64,000 nt of DNA from positions 28,540 through 92,539 of the forward strand of contig PAZH01000007.1 of the NCBI GenBank assembly GCA_002716125.1, read 5' to 3'. Position 1 is the first letter of the stretch; every line of letters starts with the position of its first letter. Shown here in pieces: positions 8,291-18,903 of the stretch. A program made the position numbers and the translations under genes. Origin of the DNA: Rhodospirillaceae bacterium (lineage in GTDB: Bacteria; Pseudomonadota; Alphaproteobacteria; UBA8366). The notes below the pieces were generated by a model. The model saw nothing but the letters and a program-made list of their open reading frames with translations, made no database searches and was not told the DNA's origin.

Positions 8291-11200
8291 TCATGAACGG
8301 CTGTAGCCGAGGTTTGCGGACAGCCAACGTTCCGCCGTCTCCACTGTGACTTCGCGCCGGGTGGCATAATCTTCGACTTGATCCCGGCCAACCCGACCGA
8401 CACCGAAATAGCTCGCCTCTGGGTGCGCGAAATAGAAGCCTGAGACGCTTGCGGCCGGGAACATTGCGAACCCGTCTGTGAGTTGGATACCCGTTCGCGC
8501 CTCGGCTTCCATAAGTTCGAAGAGAATCCTTTTCTCCGAATGATCCGGGCAGGCCGGATAGCCTGGTGCGGGCCGGATACCGCGATATTGCTCCGCGATC
8601 AAATCGGCATTATCGAGACGTTCTTTTGGAGCGTAGCCCCAGAATTCTTGACGTACGCGCTCATGCATACGTTCCGCGAATGCTTCCGCGAAGCGGTCGG
8701 CGAGTGCCTTCAGAAGTATGTCGCTATAGTCGTCATGATTCGACTTAAAGTCTGACAGTTTTGCTTCAATATTGAGGCCGGCCGTCACCGCGAAACCACC
8801 GATATAGTCGGGAATTTGCGTCTCCTTCGGCGCGACGAAATCCGAGAGGCAAAGGTTTGCTCGCCCTTCGCGTTTCGCCATTTGCTGTCGCAGCAAGTGG
8901 AAGGTGGCGACCGCTTCCGAACGGGTCTCGTCGCGGTAAACTTCGATGTCGTCACCGACGGAATTTGCCGGGAAAAAGCCGATGACAGCCCGTGCACTCA
9001 ACCACTTCTCTTCGACGATTCGTTGCAACATTTCCTGTGCATCGGCGAAAAGTTTTTCCGCTGCTTCCCCGACCACTGGATCCTTGAGAATTTGCGGGTA
9101 AGTGCCTGCGAGTTCCCAAGTGCGGAAGAAAGGGGTCCAGTCGATCCGATCGACCAAGTCGGCGAGGTCGTAATTGTCAAAATCCGTCAAACCAAGCGAC
9201 GGCGGGACGGGTGGCGTGTAGTCGGACCAGTCGGGAAGGAACTTCTGCCGTCTGGCAATCCCGATTGGCAGGCGTTCGCTTCGGGCCTCTTTGCCCGAAT
9301 GGCCTTCGCGTAACTTCTGATACTCGTCGGCCGTTGTCTGTATAAGCTTATCCTTTTGTGTTTCGCTCACCAGATTGCCGGCGACACCGACAGCGCGGGA
9401 CGCATCGACGACATGTAGAGTCGGACCTTTGTAGTTCGGCGCGATCTTTACCGCTGTGTGAATCTTGGATGTTGTCGCGCCGCCAATCAGCAGCGGTATG
9501 TCGCAACCGGTACGTTCCATCTCTGCCGCCACGGTGCACATTTCTTCGAGGGATGGCGTGATCAGGCCGGAGAGGCCGATCATGTCGGCATTTTCCGCTT
9601 TCGCGGTCTCTAGAATTTTTGCGTAGGGCACCATAACGCCGAGATCGATGACCTCGAAATTGTTGCAGCCGAGGACCACGCCGACGATATTTTTCCCGAT
9701 ATCGTGAACGTCACCCTTAACTGTCGCCATCACAACCCGCCCCTTCGGACCGGAACTCTCGTCCTTCTCTTTCTCGATAAAGGGCTGGAGATGGGCAACG
9801 GCCTGTTTCATGACGCGGGCGCTTTTGACGACTTGCGGCAGAAACATTTGGCCCGAGCCGAATAGATCGCCGACAACGTTCATACCGTCCATCAACGGAC
9901 CTTCGATCACGTCGATCGGCCGGTCGGCGGTGAGGCGCGCTTCTTCGGTATCTTCAATAATGTAGTCGGTAATGCCTTCGACCAACGCATGTTCGAGACG
10001 CTTTTCGACGGGCGATTCCCGCCAGGAAAGGTCGATCTCGCGTTTTTTGCCGCCGCCCTTGAATGTCTCCGCAATCTCGAGCAATCGGTCGGTGGCATCC
10101 GGACGCCGATTGAGCACGACGTCTTCCACCGGGTCGCGTAACGCTGCCGGTATATCCGCATAGACGGCAAGCTGACCCGCGTTGACGATCGCCATATCCA
10201 TACCGGCCTGAATCGCGTGGTAGAGAAAGACCGAGTGCATGGCTTCGCGGACCGGTTCGTTGCCGCGAAACGAAAACGATAAGTTCGAAAGACCGCCAGA
10301 TACTTTGGCGCCGGGCAGCGTGTTCTTGATCTGCCGGCAGGCCTCGATGAACGCGACGCCGTAATCGTTGTGTTCTTCGATACCCGTGGCGACGGCAAAG
10401 ATATTAGGGTCGAAAATAATATCCTCAGCCGGAAAGTCGATTTCTTCGGTGAGGATTCGGTAGGCGCGCGAACAAATCTCGACTTTACGTTCGACCGTAT
10501 CCGCCTGACCTTGTTCGTCGAACGCCATTACGACAACCGCGGCACCGTAGCGCATAATCTCGCGGGCTTGTTCGCGGAAAGGCTCTTCGCCTTCTTTAAG
10601 GCTGATCGAATTCACGATCGCCTTACCTTGCACGCATTTGAGACCGGTTTCGATAGCGGACCATTTCGACGAGTCGATCATGATGGGGACACGGCTGATG
10701 CTCGGTTCCGATGCGACCAACTTTAGAAATGTTTCCATCGCTTCTTCGGACTCGAGCATCGCTTCGTCCATATTGACGTCGATGATCTGAGCGCCGTTCT
10801 CGACTTGTTGGCGCGCGACTTCGAGCGCGGTCTCATATTCCCCGTTCATAATCAATTTCTTGAAGCGCGCGGAGCCCGCGACGTTTGTACGTTCGCCGAC
10901 ATTTACGAAGCCGGTGACATCGTCAAAGCGCAGTAGCTCGAGGCCGGAAAGAATACAATACGGCGTCGGGTCGGATACCGTTCGGGGGGCCTTGTCGGCG
11001 ACGGCGTCCGCGATGGCCGCGATATGTTCCGGAGTCGTGCCGCAGCAACCGCCGGCGATGTTGAGGAATCCGCTTTCCGCGAATTCGCCGATACTTTCCG
11101 CCATGGATTCTGGAGAATCGTCATATCCGCCAAACTCATTGGGCAGACCGGCGTTCGGATAGATGCTAACCGGGATGTCGGCGAGCGTCGCGATATCTTG

Positions 11201-11998
11201 AATGTAGGGCCGCAAGTCTTGCGAGCCGAGGGCACAGTTGAACCCCACGCTGAGCGGATGTGCATGGCGCACCGATGCCCAAAATGCCGCAGCTGTTTGG
11301 CCGGACAAGGTCCGACCGGATGCATCCGTGATGGTGCCGGAGATCATCACGGGAAGACGATAGCCGACTTTGTGAAAGTAGCGTTCCGCCGCATAGATCG
11401 CCGCTTTGCCGTTCAGCGTATCGAAAATTGTTTCGATCAGCAGTATGTCGGCGCCGCCGTCATCGAGACCGACGATCGCTTCTTCGTATGAATCGACCAA
11501 TTCATCGAACGTCACATTGCGGAAGCCTGGATTGTTCACATCCGGCGAAATCGAGGCGGTTTTGTTCGTCGGCCCGAGGGCACCTGCGACAAAGCGCGGC
11601 CTGTCCGGCGTGTCGGCTTCGACCCGATTGGCAGCCCTTTTGGCGATCTCCGCGGAGACGCGGTTGATCTCGTAGACAACCTCTTCCGTCGAATAGTCCG
11701 CCTGCGATATTGAGGTGCCGTTGAACGTATTCGTCTCAATGATGTCGGCTCCGGCGCGCAGGAAGCTCTCGTGGATTTCCTCTATGATGCCGGGCTGCGT
11801 CAGGCTCAATATATCGTTGTTGCCCTTCAGGTCCGCTTCGAAATTTTGAAAGCGCTCGCCGCGATAGCCAGCCTCGTCGAGGTTGTATGACTGAATCATG
11901 GTGCCCATCGCACCGTCGAGCATCAGTACGCGGCGTTCGAGAAGACGCTTGATTTCGTCGCCGCGTCGCGCCGCGGCGATATCTCCGTTGAGAGGCAT
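8291..11998 (-). CDS. metH: Cobalamin-dependent methionine synthase
   Basis: Transfers the methyl group of 5-methyltetrahydrofolate to homocysteine through methylcobalamin, in the cytoplasm. All four modules are present: the homocysteine-binding barrel with zinc ligands (GFNC near residue 253 and [10 protein letters not shown] near 316), the pterin-binding barrel (about 340-640), the B12 cap and Rossmann domain with DVHDIGKN (the Co-ligating His near 760), and the C-terminal SAM-dependent reactivation domain. The ORF track begins at 12082, inside metF. I prefer the ATG at 11998 (MPLNGD), 16 bases after the metF stop with a CGGA-type ribosome site, giving about 1235 residues, the usual length. 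Third gene of the regulator-metF-metH operon. Confidence 0.97.
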   Translation of the reverse strand: MPLNGDIAAARRGDEIKRLLERRVLMLDGAMGTMIQSYNLDEAGYRGERFQNFEADLKGNNDILSLTQPGIIEEIHESFLRAGADIIETNTFNGTSISQADYSTEEVVYEINRVSAEIAKRAANRVEADTPDRPRFVAGALGPTNKTASISPDVNNPGFRNVTFDELVDSYEEAIVGLDDGGADILLIETIFDTLNGKAAIYAAERYFHKVGYRLPVMISGTITDASGRTLSGQTAAAFWASVRHAHPLSVGFNCALGSQDLRPYIQDIATLADIPVSIYPNAGLPNEFGGYDDSPESMAESIGEFAESGFLNIAGGCCGTTPEHIAAIADAVADKAPRTVSDPTPYCILSGLELLRFDDVTGFVNVGERTNVAGSARFKKLIMNGEYETALEVARQQVENGAQIIDVNMDEAMLESEEAMETFLKLVASEPSISRVPIMIDSSKWSAIETGLKCVQGKAIVNSISLKEGEEPFREQAREIMRYGAAVVVMAFDEQGQADTVERKVEICSRAYRILTEEIDFPAEDIIFDPNIFAVATGIEEHNDYGVAFIEACRQIKNTLPGAKVSGGLSNLSFSFRGNEPVREAMHSVFLYHAIQAGMDMAIVNAGQLAVYADIPAALRDPVEDVVLNRRPDATDRLLEIAETFKGGGKKREIDLSWRESPVEKRLEHALVEGITDYIIEDTEEARLTADRPIDVIEGPLMDGMNVVGDLFGSGQMFLPQVVKSARVMKQAVAHLQPFIEKEKDESSGPKGRVVMATVKGDVHDIGKNIVGVVLGCNNFEVIDLGVMVPYAKILETAKAENADMIGLSGLITPSLEEMCTVAAEMERTGCDIPLLIGGATTSKIHTAVKIAPNYKGPTLHVVDASRAVGVAGNLVSETQKDKLIQTTADEYQKLREGHSGKEARSERLPIGIARRQKFLPDWSDYTPPVPPSLGLTDFDNYDLADLVDRIDWTPFFRTWELAGTYPQILKDPVVGEAAEKLFADAQEMLQRIVEEKWLSARAVIGFFPANSVGDDIEVYRDETRSEAVATFHLLRQQMAKREGRANLCLSDFVAPKETQIPDYIGGFAVTAGLNIEAKLSDFKSNHDDYSDILLKALADRFAEAFAERMHERVRQEFWGYAPKERLDNADLIAEQYRGIRPAPGYPACPDHSEKRILFELMEAEARTGIQLTDGFAMFPAASVSGFYFAHPEASYFGVGRVGRDQVEDYATRREVTVETAERWLSANLGYSRS

Positions 11999-12014
11999 TG
12001 TTTTTATTTTCCGT

Positions 12015-12896
12015 TTAAGCGGCGTGCGCGCTGGTTCCGTTTTCGCCGACTGGCCGTACGCCAAGACGCCAACAAATCGCATACGTCAGTGCGGCGCGGT
12101 TGAGCGTATAAAAATGAAAAGCGCTGACGCCATTTGCGAGCAAATCTTCGCACTGCTCGATGGCGGTGGATGCAGCGATCAATGATCGGGTTTCCGGATC
12201 GTCATCCAGGCCTTCGAATTGCTGTGCCATAGCCGTGGGAACCGACGTGCCGCATTTCTCACTAAATTCGACCACGCGCGCGAAATTGGTGACGGGTAAA
12301 ATTCCGGGGATGATCGGTATGTCGATACCAGCCGAGACGGCAGCATCGCGGAAACGATAGAACAACGCGTTGTCGAAGAAATATTGGGTGAGAACCCGAT
12401 CGGCGCCGGCGTCGACCTTCCGCTTTAAATTGTCGAGGTCCGCCGACAAATCGGCGGAATCAGGGTGCATTTCCGGGTATCCCGCGACGTAAATCTCGAA
12501 ATCGGCGATTTTTCGGAGACCCGATACGAGCTCAGCGGCATTGGCGTACCCGTCAGGCCGGGCCGTGTATTGCAGCTCCCCTTTCGGGGGATCGCCCCGG
12601 AGGGCGACGATATGCTTAATGCCAGAATCCCACCATTGCTGGGCTAAGGTGTCGATTTCATCGCGCGTTGCACCAACACACGTCAAATGCGCCGCCGGCG
12701 GAACGGCCAAAGCGTTGTGGACGCGTTCGACGAGACGCTCCGTCCGACTCCGCGTCGAACCTCCGGCGCCGTAGGTGACCGAAAAGAACGCCGGCCCAAG
12801 CGGTGACAGCTTGTTCATAACGGTCCAAAGCTGCTCTTCTGCTTTCGGCGTATGCGGCGGGAAGAATTCGAAGCTTACTGTCGGTGTTAGAACCAT
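12015..12896 (-). CDS. metF: Methylenetetrahydrofolate reductase
   Basis: Reduces 5,10-methylene- to 5-methyl-tetrahydrofolate with FAD, supplying the methyl donor used by MetH encoded directly downstream. The 293-residue single-domain barrel shows the family motifs SFEFFPP (the Glu at residue 10 is the conserved catalytic acid), [18 protein letters not shown] and ALRGDPP, and the later TQYFFD and PGILPVTN segments. The start ATG overlaps the end of the ArsR-methyltransferase gene by ten bases and the gap to metH is 16 bases, so translation is probably coupled. Length and motif order are normal for bacterial MetF. Confidence 0.96.
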   Translation of the reverse strand: MVLTPTVSFEFFPPHTPKAEEQLWTVMNKLSPLGPAFFSVTYGAGGSTRSRTERLVERVHNALAVPPAAHLTCVGATRDEIDTLAQQWWDSGIKHIVALRGDPPKGELQYTARPDGYANAAELVSGLRKIADFEIYVAGYPEMHPDSADLSADLDNLKRKVDAGADRVLTQYFFDNALFYRFRDAAVSAGIDIPIIPGILPVTNFARVVEFSEKCGTSVPTAMAQQFEGLDDDPETRSLIAASTAIEQCEDLLANGVSAFHFYTLNRAALTYAICWRLGVRPVGENGTSAHAA

Positions 12897-13870
12897 GACG
12901 ACGTTCCTTCAGCGTTTGCTATATTCGCCGAAACGTGATCGTTCCCCGGCTTTATGGCGGACCATATAGAGACCGTGAGCGGATTGCCGGCCAAGTGAAT
13001 AGTGTCTTCCGGAACCAATCCGGCGTGAGCGAACCAATTGTGCATTTCGTTGTCCGTAAAACCGAGCCACCGATGCGCGTGCTCTGTCCTTAGATGCGAC
13101 TCGTCGTGTGGGGCGAAGTCCACGACGATAACCTTGCCGCCGGGACGCAGCGGGCGGGTTGCTTCCGATAAAACCAACTCCGGGCGTTCGGCATAATGAA
13201 GTACAAGATGAAATGTCACGACGTCGAAACTGTCGTCGTCGAGCGGAAGTTGTTGCATGTCGCCGTGTCGCACACGACAGTTGGCAAACTCCGGCCCGGC
13301 GAGCGTGGAACGCGCGACGGTGAGCATCTCGAGCGAAAGGTCGATTCCGACAGCGCGTTTCGCCTTCGGAGAAATAATCTTTAAAATTCTGCCGGTCCCA
13401 GTTCCGATATCGAGATGTTCCCAACCGGGTCGGTCCGGCAAGAGCTCCAGTAACGCCTCTTCGACGGATGCGTCGTCGACGTGAAGGCGGCGAATACCGT
13501 CCCATTCCGCCGCATTTTCCTTGAAAAACGCTTCCGCTTTCGAAGCGCGTTCCTGTCGGACCATTTCCAATCGGGCTCGGTCTCGTTCGAAGACCGGATC
13601 GTCGAACGGAATCAAGGCGAGAAGCGCCGGTGCGAAGCCGTTTGGAAGGTCTTTTTCAGAGGCCCGATAGAACGCCCACTGCCCTTCGCGAAAGCGATCG
13701 AGTAAGCCGGCCTCAACCAGCAGTTTGAGGTGGCGGGAGACCCGAGGCTGGCTTTGATTCAAGATGCTGGTTAATTCGCTGACCGATAGTTCGGTTTGTC
13801 CGCACAGCGCAAGAATGCGCAGCCGTGTGTCTTCGGCGACAGCTTTAAGGTTTTGTAAAAGAGCATCCAT
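12887..13870 (-). CDS. ArsR-family regulator fused to SAM-dependent methyltransferase domain (SahR-like)
   Basis: Residues 1-85 are a winged helix-turn-helix of the ArsR type (SVSELTSILNQSQPRVSRHLKLLVEAGLL). Residues about 125-300 are a class I methyltransferase-like domain with the SAM-binding motif DIGTGTGRIL (near 144-153). It lies first in the operon with metF and metH. ArsR proteins of the SahR group repress methionine-cycle genes and are released by S-adenosylhomocysteine, so the C-terminal domain probably works as a SAM/SAH sensor rather than, or besides, an enzyme; this is inference from family and context. A perfect palindrome 39 bases upstream of the start is the likely operator, implying autoregulation. 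The name SahR is likely but not proven here. Confidence 0.88.
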   Translation of the reverse strand: MDALLQNLKAVAEDTRLRILALCGQTELSVSELTSILNQSQPRVSRHLKLLVEAGLLDRFREGQWAFYRASEKDLPNGFAPALLALIPFDDPVFERDRARLEMVRQERASKAEAFFKENAAEWDGIRRLHVDDASVEEALLELLPDRPGWEHLDIGTGTGRILKIISPKAKRAVGIDLSLEMLTVARSTLAGPEFANCRVRHGDMQQLPLDDDSFDVVTFHLVLHYAERPELVLSEATRPLRPGGKVIVVDFAPHDESHLRTEHAHRWLGFTDNEMHNWFAHAGLVPEDTIHLAGNPLTVSIWSAIKPGNDHVSANIANAEGTSSWF

Positions 13871-13900
13871 CTCGCGCGGAGCCTGCGTTATTCAGCGCAA

Positions 13901-13929
13901 GTAATAATATAAAGATATCTTTATGTCTA
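13901..13929 (-). promoter_or_regulatory. Putative promoter of the regulator-metF-metH operon with embedded palindromic operator
   Basis: On the minus strand the sequence reads TAGACA, 17 bases, TATTAC, a fair -35/-10 pair. The perfect 16-bp palindrome ATAAAGATATCTTTAT (13909-13924) fills the spacer. An ArsR-type dimer bound there would block RNA polymerase. The -10 hexamer ends about 30 bases before the ATG at 13870. Seen: the exact palindrome and hexamers. Inferred: that it is the operator of the adjacent ArsR-methyltransferase. Confidence 0.65.
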
Positions 13930-14062
13930 TATTTGATGAGGCAACGCCCGTCCGGCGGAGATTTATCGGGTCGGTGAGACATTTTTGCAACAAAGCGGCG
14001 CGATGAGGCGCAGCCGCGAAGATCGGCTATAGCCATGCGGGTGGGCCTATGGTAGGAAGTTC

Positions 14063-15010
14063 ATGCAATATCTAGCGATTCTAGATTCCTGCGTTTGTAG
14101 TCGCATTTCACGACGCGTGGATTGGGAGTTTTTTGGTTTGAAGGCCTGTCACTTTTCGGGGTTGAAGAGCTCCCCCATTGCGAGATCTTTGATTTGCGCC
14201 TTTGTCGGCATTTCGCTGGTATCGGGCTGCGCCTCTGTTGAAGATGATCCGGCGAATGACCCTTTCGAGGAAGTCAACCGGACGATCTTCGATTTCAATA
14301 ACGAAATCGACAATTCCGTGTTCGAGCCGGTCGCACAAGCTTATGTCGATAATGTGCCGGATACGTTGCGGCTCGCCGTTCATAACGCCGTTAATTTCCT
14401 GAAGACGCCCATGATTTTCGCGAACAACGTTTTGCAAGGAAATCTGGACGGTGCGGGCAATACCGTATCGCGCTTCTTGGTCAACGGTATCACCGGATTT
14501 GGGGGCACAGTGGATGTCGCCGCGGACTCTGGTGTGCCCTACGTTAAGGAAGATTTCGGGCAGACCCTTGCTGTTTGGGGATTTAGCGAAGGCCCGTATT
14601 TGATGATTCCGATTTTGGGCCCGACGAATATTCGAGATGGCGTCGGGACATTGGTCGACTCGTTCTTGGATCCGCTTAGCACGGAAGTTGACAAGGCGGC
14701 GGTAGATTGGCCGCGGCGTGTTGCGGATGGTGTCGATACGCGGGCCGATCTATTGGATGTCCTTGACGACCTCGAACGAACATCGCTCGATTACTATGCT
14801 GCCATTCGCAGTCTCTATCGCCAGCGTCGCACGGACGAAATCACAAACGGCGAGGGGGATGCCCCTGTGCCAGTACCGAATATTAGCTTCGATGACGAAG
14901 ATGATAAAAAGGCCGCGGGACAAAGTGACGAGCTAAAACCTGTTATTGGCTTTGACGACGAAGAGAAGCCGAAGCTCGGGGCGCAAACAAGCTTAAAACG
15001 GACACGTTAA
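14063..15010 (+). CDS. mlaA: MlaA (VacJ) outer-membrane lipid-asymmetry lipoprotein
   Basis: MlaA extracts misplaced phospholipids from the outer leaflet of the outer membrane and passes them to MlaC, encoded directly downstream. The mature part shows the family pattern DPFEEVNRTIFDFN, the central FLVNGITGFGG and DFGQTLAVWGFSEGPYLMIPILGPTN. A lipobox (LVSGC) precedes the mature Cys. From the ATG at 14063 (AGGAAG three bases upstream) this Cys is residue 56, long for a signal. An in-frame TTG at 14162 gives a textbook 22-residue lipoprotein signal (LKSSPIARSLIC...), so the true start may be there. The acidic C-terminal tail (DDEDDKKAAGQ) is variable in the family. It forms a two-gene unit with mlaC. 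Confidence 0.93.
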   Translation: MQYLAILDSCVCSRISRRVDWEFFGLKACHFSGLKSSPIARSLICAFVGISLVSGCASVEDDPANDPFEEVNRTIFDFNNEIDNSVFEPVAQAYVDNVPDTLRLAVHNAVNFLKTPMIFANNVLQGNLDGAGNTVSRFLVNGITGFGGTVDVAADSGVPYVKEDFGQTLAVWGFSEGPYLMIPILGPTNIRDGVGTLVDSFLDPLSTEVDKAAVDWPRRVADGVDTRADLLDVLDDLERTSLDYYAAIRSLYRQRRTDEITNGEGDAPVPVPNISFDDEDDKKAAGQSDELKPVIGFDDEEKPKLGAQTSLKRTR

Positions 15011-15033
15011 GTAAAGTTGGGGCATGGGTGAGA

Positions 15034-15654
15034 ATGATGCGTCTCGGTGGTCTGTCGATACTATTTACCGTTTTATTCACGTTTTCTGTACAAGCTTCGA
15101 CAACCTACGATGACTCCGGTGCTTTTGTGAAAGCATTGGGGGATCGGGCGATCAATCTCTTGACGCAGAGTCAGGTGAGCGACGAAGAACAGGAAACTCG
15201 GTTTCGGTTGCTTCTTCGTGAAGGCTTTGCCGTCGATAAGATTGGCCGGTTCGTGCTCGGTAAGTATCGCCGAAAAGCAACCAGCGAAGAGTTGGACGAA
15301 TTCTTAAAGCTTTTCGAAGACTATATCGTTTCGCTCTACTCATCGGCATTTCGAAACTATTCGGGCGAAACATTTGCGGTGTCACGAGTCGTAAAGACCA
15401 GAAGCGCCCGGGATACGATGGTCGTCACGCACATCAATCCTGAGACGGACCCGAATCCGACGAAAGTCGTCTTCCAAGTGCGCAATTCAAAAGACGTATA
15501 CAAAATCTTGGATGTTAAGATTCAGGGCGTCAGCATGATCGTCACACAACGTGACGAGTTCACCGGATTTATCCGTAACAATGGCGGTAAAGTGGGCGCA
15601 TTGATCACAGCCCTCCGGAAAAAGACCGAAGCGCTCAAAACGAGAGCGAAATAG
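15034..15654 (+). CDS. mlaC: MlaC, periplasmic phospholipid-binding protein
   Basis: A soluble periplasmic carrier that shuttles phospholipid between MlaA and the inner-membrane MlaFEDB complex. It has an N-terminal signal peptide (LGGLSILFTVLFTFSVQAS), then the Tgt2/MlaC fold with GRFVLGKYRRKATSEELDEF and later YKILDVKIQGVSM..TQRDEF. The ORF track begins at a GTG (15028); the ATG at 15034 (or 15037) follows GGTGAGA at better spacing and gives a cleaner signal peptide. It starts 23 bases after mlaA. The mlaFED transporter genes are not in this window, so the complex must be completed from elsewhere. Confidence 0.92.
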   Translation: MMRLGGLSILFTVLFTFSVQASTTYDDSGAFVKALGDRAINLLTQSQVSDEEQETRFRLLLREGFAVDKIGRFVLGKYRRKATSEELDEFLKLFEDYIVSLYSSAFRNYSGETFAVSRVVKTRSARDTMVVTHINPETDPNPTKVVFQVRNSKDVYKILDVKIQGVSMIVTQRDEFTGFIRNNGGKVGALITALRKKTEALKTRAK

Positions 15655-15670
15655 GCGTCTTTAGAGACGC
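15655..15670. terminator. Weak hairpin between convergent mlaC and ettA
   Basis: GCGTCT-TTAG-AGACGC is a perfect six-base-pair stem with a four-base loop, immediately after the mlaC stop and five bases before the ettA stop. Its location suits a bidirectional terminator, but neither side has a real T-tract, so efficiency is doubtful. Confidence 0.4.
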
Positions 15671-15675
15671 TCTGC

Positions 15676-17355
15676 TTAACGGCTTAGCGGTTGGTATTTG
15701 ATACGATGCGGTTGTGTTGCGGCCTCGCCGAGCCGTTGCCGCTTATCCGCTTCATAATCTTCGTAATTCCCTTCGAACCAGACGACTTGGCTGTCGCCTT
15801 CATAGGCGAGAATGTGCGTGGCAATGCGATCGAGAAACCAGCGATCGTGGCTGGTGATGAGAACGCAACCCGCGAACTCGCTCAGCGATTCCTCCAGCGC
15901 CCTCAATGTGTCGACATCTAAGTCGTTGGTCGGTTCGTCGAGTAGAAGGACATTCGCGCCGGATCGAAGCATTTTCGCGAGGTGCACGCGGTTGCGTTCG
16001 CCGCCCGACAGTTGTCCGACCTTCTTCTGTTGGTCGGGTCCGCGGAAGTTGAACGCGCCGACATAAGCTCGGCTTTGGATTTTGCGTTTGCCAAGGTCGA
16101 TCTCGGCTTCACCTTGGCTGATCTCTTCCCAGACGGTGCTGTCATTATCCAAGGCGTCTCTTGACTGGTCGACGAATCCGAGTTGAACGGACTCCCCTAT
16201 ACGCAATTCCCCGCCATCTGGTGTCTCGTCGCCGGTTATCATTCGAAACAGCGTCGTTTTACCGGCACCGTTCGGCCCGATAACCCCGACGATGCCGCCC
16301 GGCGGCACTTTGAAGGATAGGTCTTCCATCAAAAGATGGTTGCCGTAGCCTTTCCGAAGATGATCGGCTTCAATCACGAGATCGCCGAGACGCTCGCCGG
16401 CGGGAATCACGATCTGAGCTGAATCGGGCGCGCGGTCTTGGCTTTCGGCAAGCAGCTTTTCGTAGGCCTCAACGCGCGCCTTGGACTTGGCTTGGCGTGC
16501 CCGCGGACTGGCGTTGATCCATTCCCGCTCGCGCGCCAATGTGCGCAGTCGCGCCGATTCGGTGCGGCCCTCTTGCTCGATGCGTTTCTCTTTCTGCTCC
16601 AGCCAAGCGGAATAGTTGCCTTCGTAGGGGATGCCTCGGCCGCGGTCGAGCTCAAGAATCCAGCCTGTCACGTTGTCGAGGAAGTAGCGGTCGTGCGTCA
16701 CCATGACCACCGTTCCTTCGTATTCACGCAGGTGGCGTTCGAGCCAGGCAACGGTTTCGGCATCGAGGTGATTTGTTGGCTCGTCGAGTAGGAGCAAGTC
16801 CGGCTTGCTGAGCAGCAATTGGCAAAGCGCAATCCGGCGCCGCTCGCCGCCCGAAAGGCTCTCTACGCTTGCCTCGCCGGGCGGGCAGCGGAGCGCATCC
16901 ATCGCAATTTCGATCGTTCGATCCAGATCCCACGCGTCGGCCGCGTCGATCTTTTCTTGCAGTTCTGCTTGCTCTTCGATGAGCGCCGTCATTTCGTCTG
17001 CGTCCTCGACCTCGCCGAGCTTCATACTGACTTCTTCGAAGCGGTCGACGTAACCTTTTTGCTCGGCCAGCCCTTGCAGCACGTTCTCCGCAACCGTCTT
17101 CTCGGGGTCGAGCTGCGGTTCCTGCGGCAAGTATCCGACAGTCGCACCCTCCGCCGCCCAGGCCTCGCCGTTAAACTCTGTCTCGAGTCCTGCCATGATC
17201 TTGAGAAGCGTGGACTTCCCGGCACCGTTGTAGCCGAGCACACCGATCTTGGCGCCCGGCAGAAAAGCCAACGTGATGTTGTTGAGAACCTCCCGGCCGG
17301 CTTGATAGGCCTTTGTTAGGTCTTTCATCACGTAGATATATTGATAGGACGACAT
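15676..17355 (-). CDS. ettA: ABC-F protein EttA, energy-dependent translational throttle
   Basis: A cytoplasmic, non-transporting ABC-F ATPase that binds the ribosomal E site and gates entry into elongation according to the ATP/ADP ratio. It has two ATP-binding domains: Walker [10 protein letters not shown] (near residue 40) and GPNGAGKTT (near 360); signatures LSGGERRRI and LSGGERNRV; Walker [15 protein letters not shown] and [12 protein letters not shown]. The inter-domain linker ([19 protein letters not shown]) is the P-site interaction motif. The 559-residue length and opening ([19 protein letters not shown]) match EttA rather than Uup or YbiT. There are no membrane segments. Single gene with its own promoter in the 160-base gap upstream. 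Confidence 0.96.
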   Translation of the reverse strand: MSSYQYIYVMKDLTKAYQAGREVLNNITLAFLPGAKIGVLGYNGAGKSTLLKIMAGLETEFNGEAWAAEGATVGYLPQEPQLDPEKTVAENVLQGLAEQKGYVDRFEEVSMKLGEVEDADEMTALIEEQAELQEKIDAADAWDLDRTIEIAMDALRCPPGEASVESLSGGERRRIALCQLLLSKPDLLLLDEPTNHLDAETVAWLERHLREYEGTVVMVTHDRYFLDNVTGWILELDRGRGIPYEGNYSAWLEQKEKRIEQEGRTESARLRTLAREREWINASPRARQAKSKARVEAYEKLLAESQDRAPDSAQIVIPAGERLGDLVIEADHLRKGYGNHLLMEDLSFKVPPGGIVGVIGPNGAGKTTLFRMITGDETPDGGELRIGESVQLGFVDQSRDALDNDSTVWEEISQGEAEIDLGKRKIQSRAYVGAFNFRGPDQQKKVGQLSGGERNRVHLAKMLRSGANVLLLDEPTNDLDVDTLRALEESLSEFAGCVLITSHDRWFLDRIATHILAYEGDSQVVWFEGNYEDYEADKRQRLGEAATQPHRIKYQPLSR

Positions 17356-17517
17356 ACGGGTGCTCCGGCAAGTGCAGGCGATAGATTAATCGCGCTCTAT
17401 TTAAAGAAGTGGGAGCTTCGCCGCAACGTTCGTTAACAGCCGGAATGTTTGCAACGGAGGCTGACGTAAGTCTCAAACGCGGCTACTATCAAGAATGAAA
17501 TTAATGCCGGAACTGAT

Positions 17518-18903
17518 ATGAACTACGACGCGCTTTTCGCTCAATACGCGGATCGGACCGTTCGGGCCGGATTGATCGGGGCGGGGCAGTTCGGTGCTTC
17601 GTTCATTGCGCAAACAATTCGCACGCCGATCCTGGATGTTCCGCTTCTCTGTGACTTAGATGCGGAGCGCGCGGCAAGCGCGTTCGCGGTCGCAGGGTAT
17701 GCGGATGAAGATATCGTAATAGCCGACAGTTCGGTAAGTGCAACGGCAGCCTTAGAGAAGGGGCGGCGCGTTGCGATTCAAGACGCGACCATCGTTCCCG
17801 AACTCCCGATTGATATTGTCGTCGAAGCGACGGGGAATCCGGAAGCGGCTGTCGCCATTGGCGTGGCGGCCATCGACGCGGGGAAGCATCTCGCGATGGT
17901 CTCGAAAGAGGCGGATTCCGTGGTCGGCCCGTATTTATCTCAACGGGCGAACAAGGCGGGTGTCGTCGCAACGCCGGTCGATGGCGATCAACCGAGCCTC
18001 TTAATCGGTTTGCTGTCTTGGGCGCGTTTGCTCGGTCTAAATGTCGTCGCCGCCGGGAAATCCAGCGAATATGATTTTGTGTACGATCGGATTCATGGAA
18101 CGGTTTCTTGGCGGGGAGAGGCGATTGCCTTGCCGGACTTTGCCGATGTTTGGGTCATGCCCGAACGGGGAGTGAAAGAGACCGTTGAAGCCCGCAGCGA
18201 GATGTTGTGGGCGTTTCCGCAGCGAACGGTACCCGATTTGTGTGAAATGGGGGTCGTCTGTAATCACAGCGATCTTCTACCCGATTGCCCGACGTTCCAT
18301 GCACCGCATGCACGTACGCTGGAAGTTTCAGAAATCCTCAGACCGGTCGACGACGGTGGGATACTGGAGAGACCCGGAACGATCGATGTTTTCAATTGCC
18401 TGCGGCGATCGGACGAACAGAGCTTTGCCGGCGGCGTGTTTATCGTCGTCGAATGCACGGACGCGGAGACCTGGCAGGTTTTGAAGGAGAAGGGAATTCC
18501 CGTTAGCCGCGCCGGAGGCCATGCGTTGCTATACAATCCTTCGCACCTGTTGGGCGTCGAAGCGCCAGCTTCCGTCTTGTCTGCTTGTCTCTTGGGCTAT
18601 GGAACCGGTTCGCCGAACGTTGAACATAAGGTCGATCTGCTCGCGCGCGCCGATCGTAATTGGTCGACCGGCGATGTCCTGACCATCACAGATCACCACC
18701 ATCACGAGGTGGCCGGTCTCGAACCTTTGCTGATGCCTCCTGCGCCTTTATCGGAGGACGCCCCGCTGCCTTATTACATGGCGACAGGCCGCACCTTGGT
18801 TCAGGACGTTGCGAAAGGTGAGGTGATTACCCGTTCGATGGTGGCTGCCCCAAATGACTCGGTACTTTGGCGGACGCGCGACGAGATGGACCGGATGCGC
18901 TAA
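17518..18903 (+). CDS. NAD(P)-binding oxidoreductase with SAF domain
   Basis: The N-terminal third is a Rossmann domain resembling that of homoserine dehydrogenase (GLIGAGQFGASFIAQT near residues 19-34; DIVVEATGNPEAAV). The C-terminal 80 residues look like a SAF domain (YYMATGRTLVQDVAKGEVITRSMV), the fold found in sialic-acid synthase and FlgA. Similar proteins are annotated as homoserine dehydrogenase-like or SAF-domain proteins and sit in sugar-acid catabolic loci; the reaction is not established, to my knowledge. The ATG at 17518 lies 20 codons before the Rossmann motif. Its TAA overlaps the TAG of the convergent dehydratase gene. I am sure of the domains, not of the substrate. Confidence 0.82.
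   Translation: MNYDALFAQYADRTVRAGLIGAGQFGASFIAQTIRTPILDVPLLCDLDAERAASAFAVAGYADEDIVIADSSVSATAALEKGRRVAIQDATIVPELPIDIVVEATGNPEAAVAIGVAAIDAGKHLAMVSKEADSVVGPYLSQRANKAGVVATPVDGDQPSLLIGLLSWARLLGLNVVAAGKSSEYDFVYDRIHGTVSWRGEAIALPDFADVWVMPERGVKETVEARSEMLWAFPQRTVPDLCEMGVVCNHSDLLPDCPTFHAPHARTLEVSEILRPVDDGGILERPGTIDVFNCLRRSDEQSFAGGVFIVVECTDAETWQVLKEKGIPVSRAGGHALLYNPSHLLGVEAPASVLSACLLGYGTGSPNVEHKVDLLARADRNWSTGDVLTITDHHHHEVAGLEPLLMPPAPLSEDAPLPYYMATGRTLVQDVAKGEVITRSMVAAPNDSVLWRTRDEMDRMR

Noticed and set aside
7996-8403. 135-residue minus-strand ORF across the metH end
   Set aside because: It overlaps metH in another frame and the zinc-ribbon gene antisense; no coding features.
13871-14062. SAM or SAH riboswitch before the methionine-cycle operon
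   Set aside because: The region is short and AT-rich, with a palindrome but no multi-stem aptamer pattern that I could recognise.
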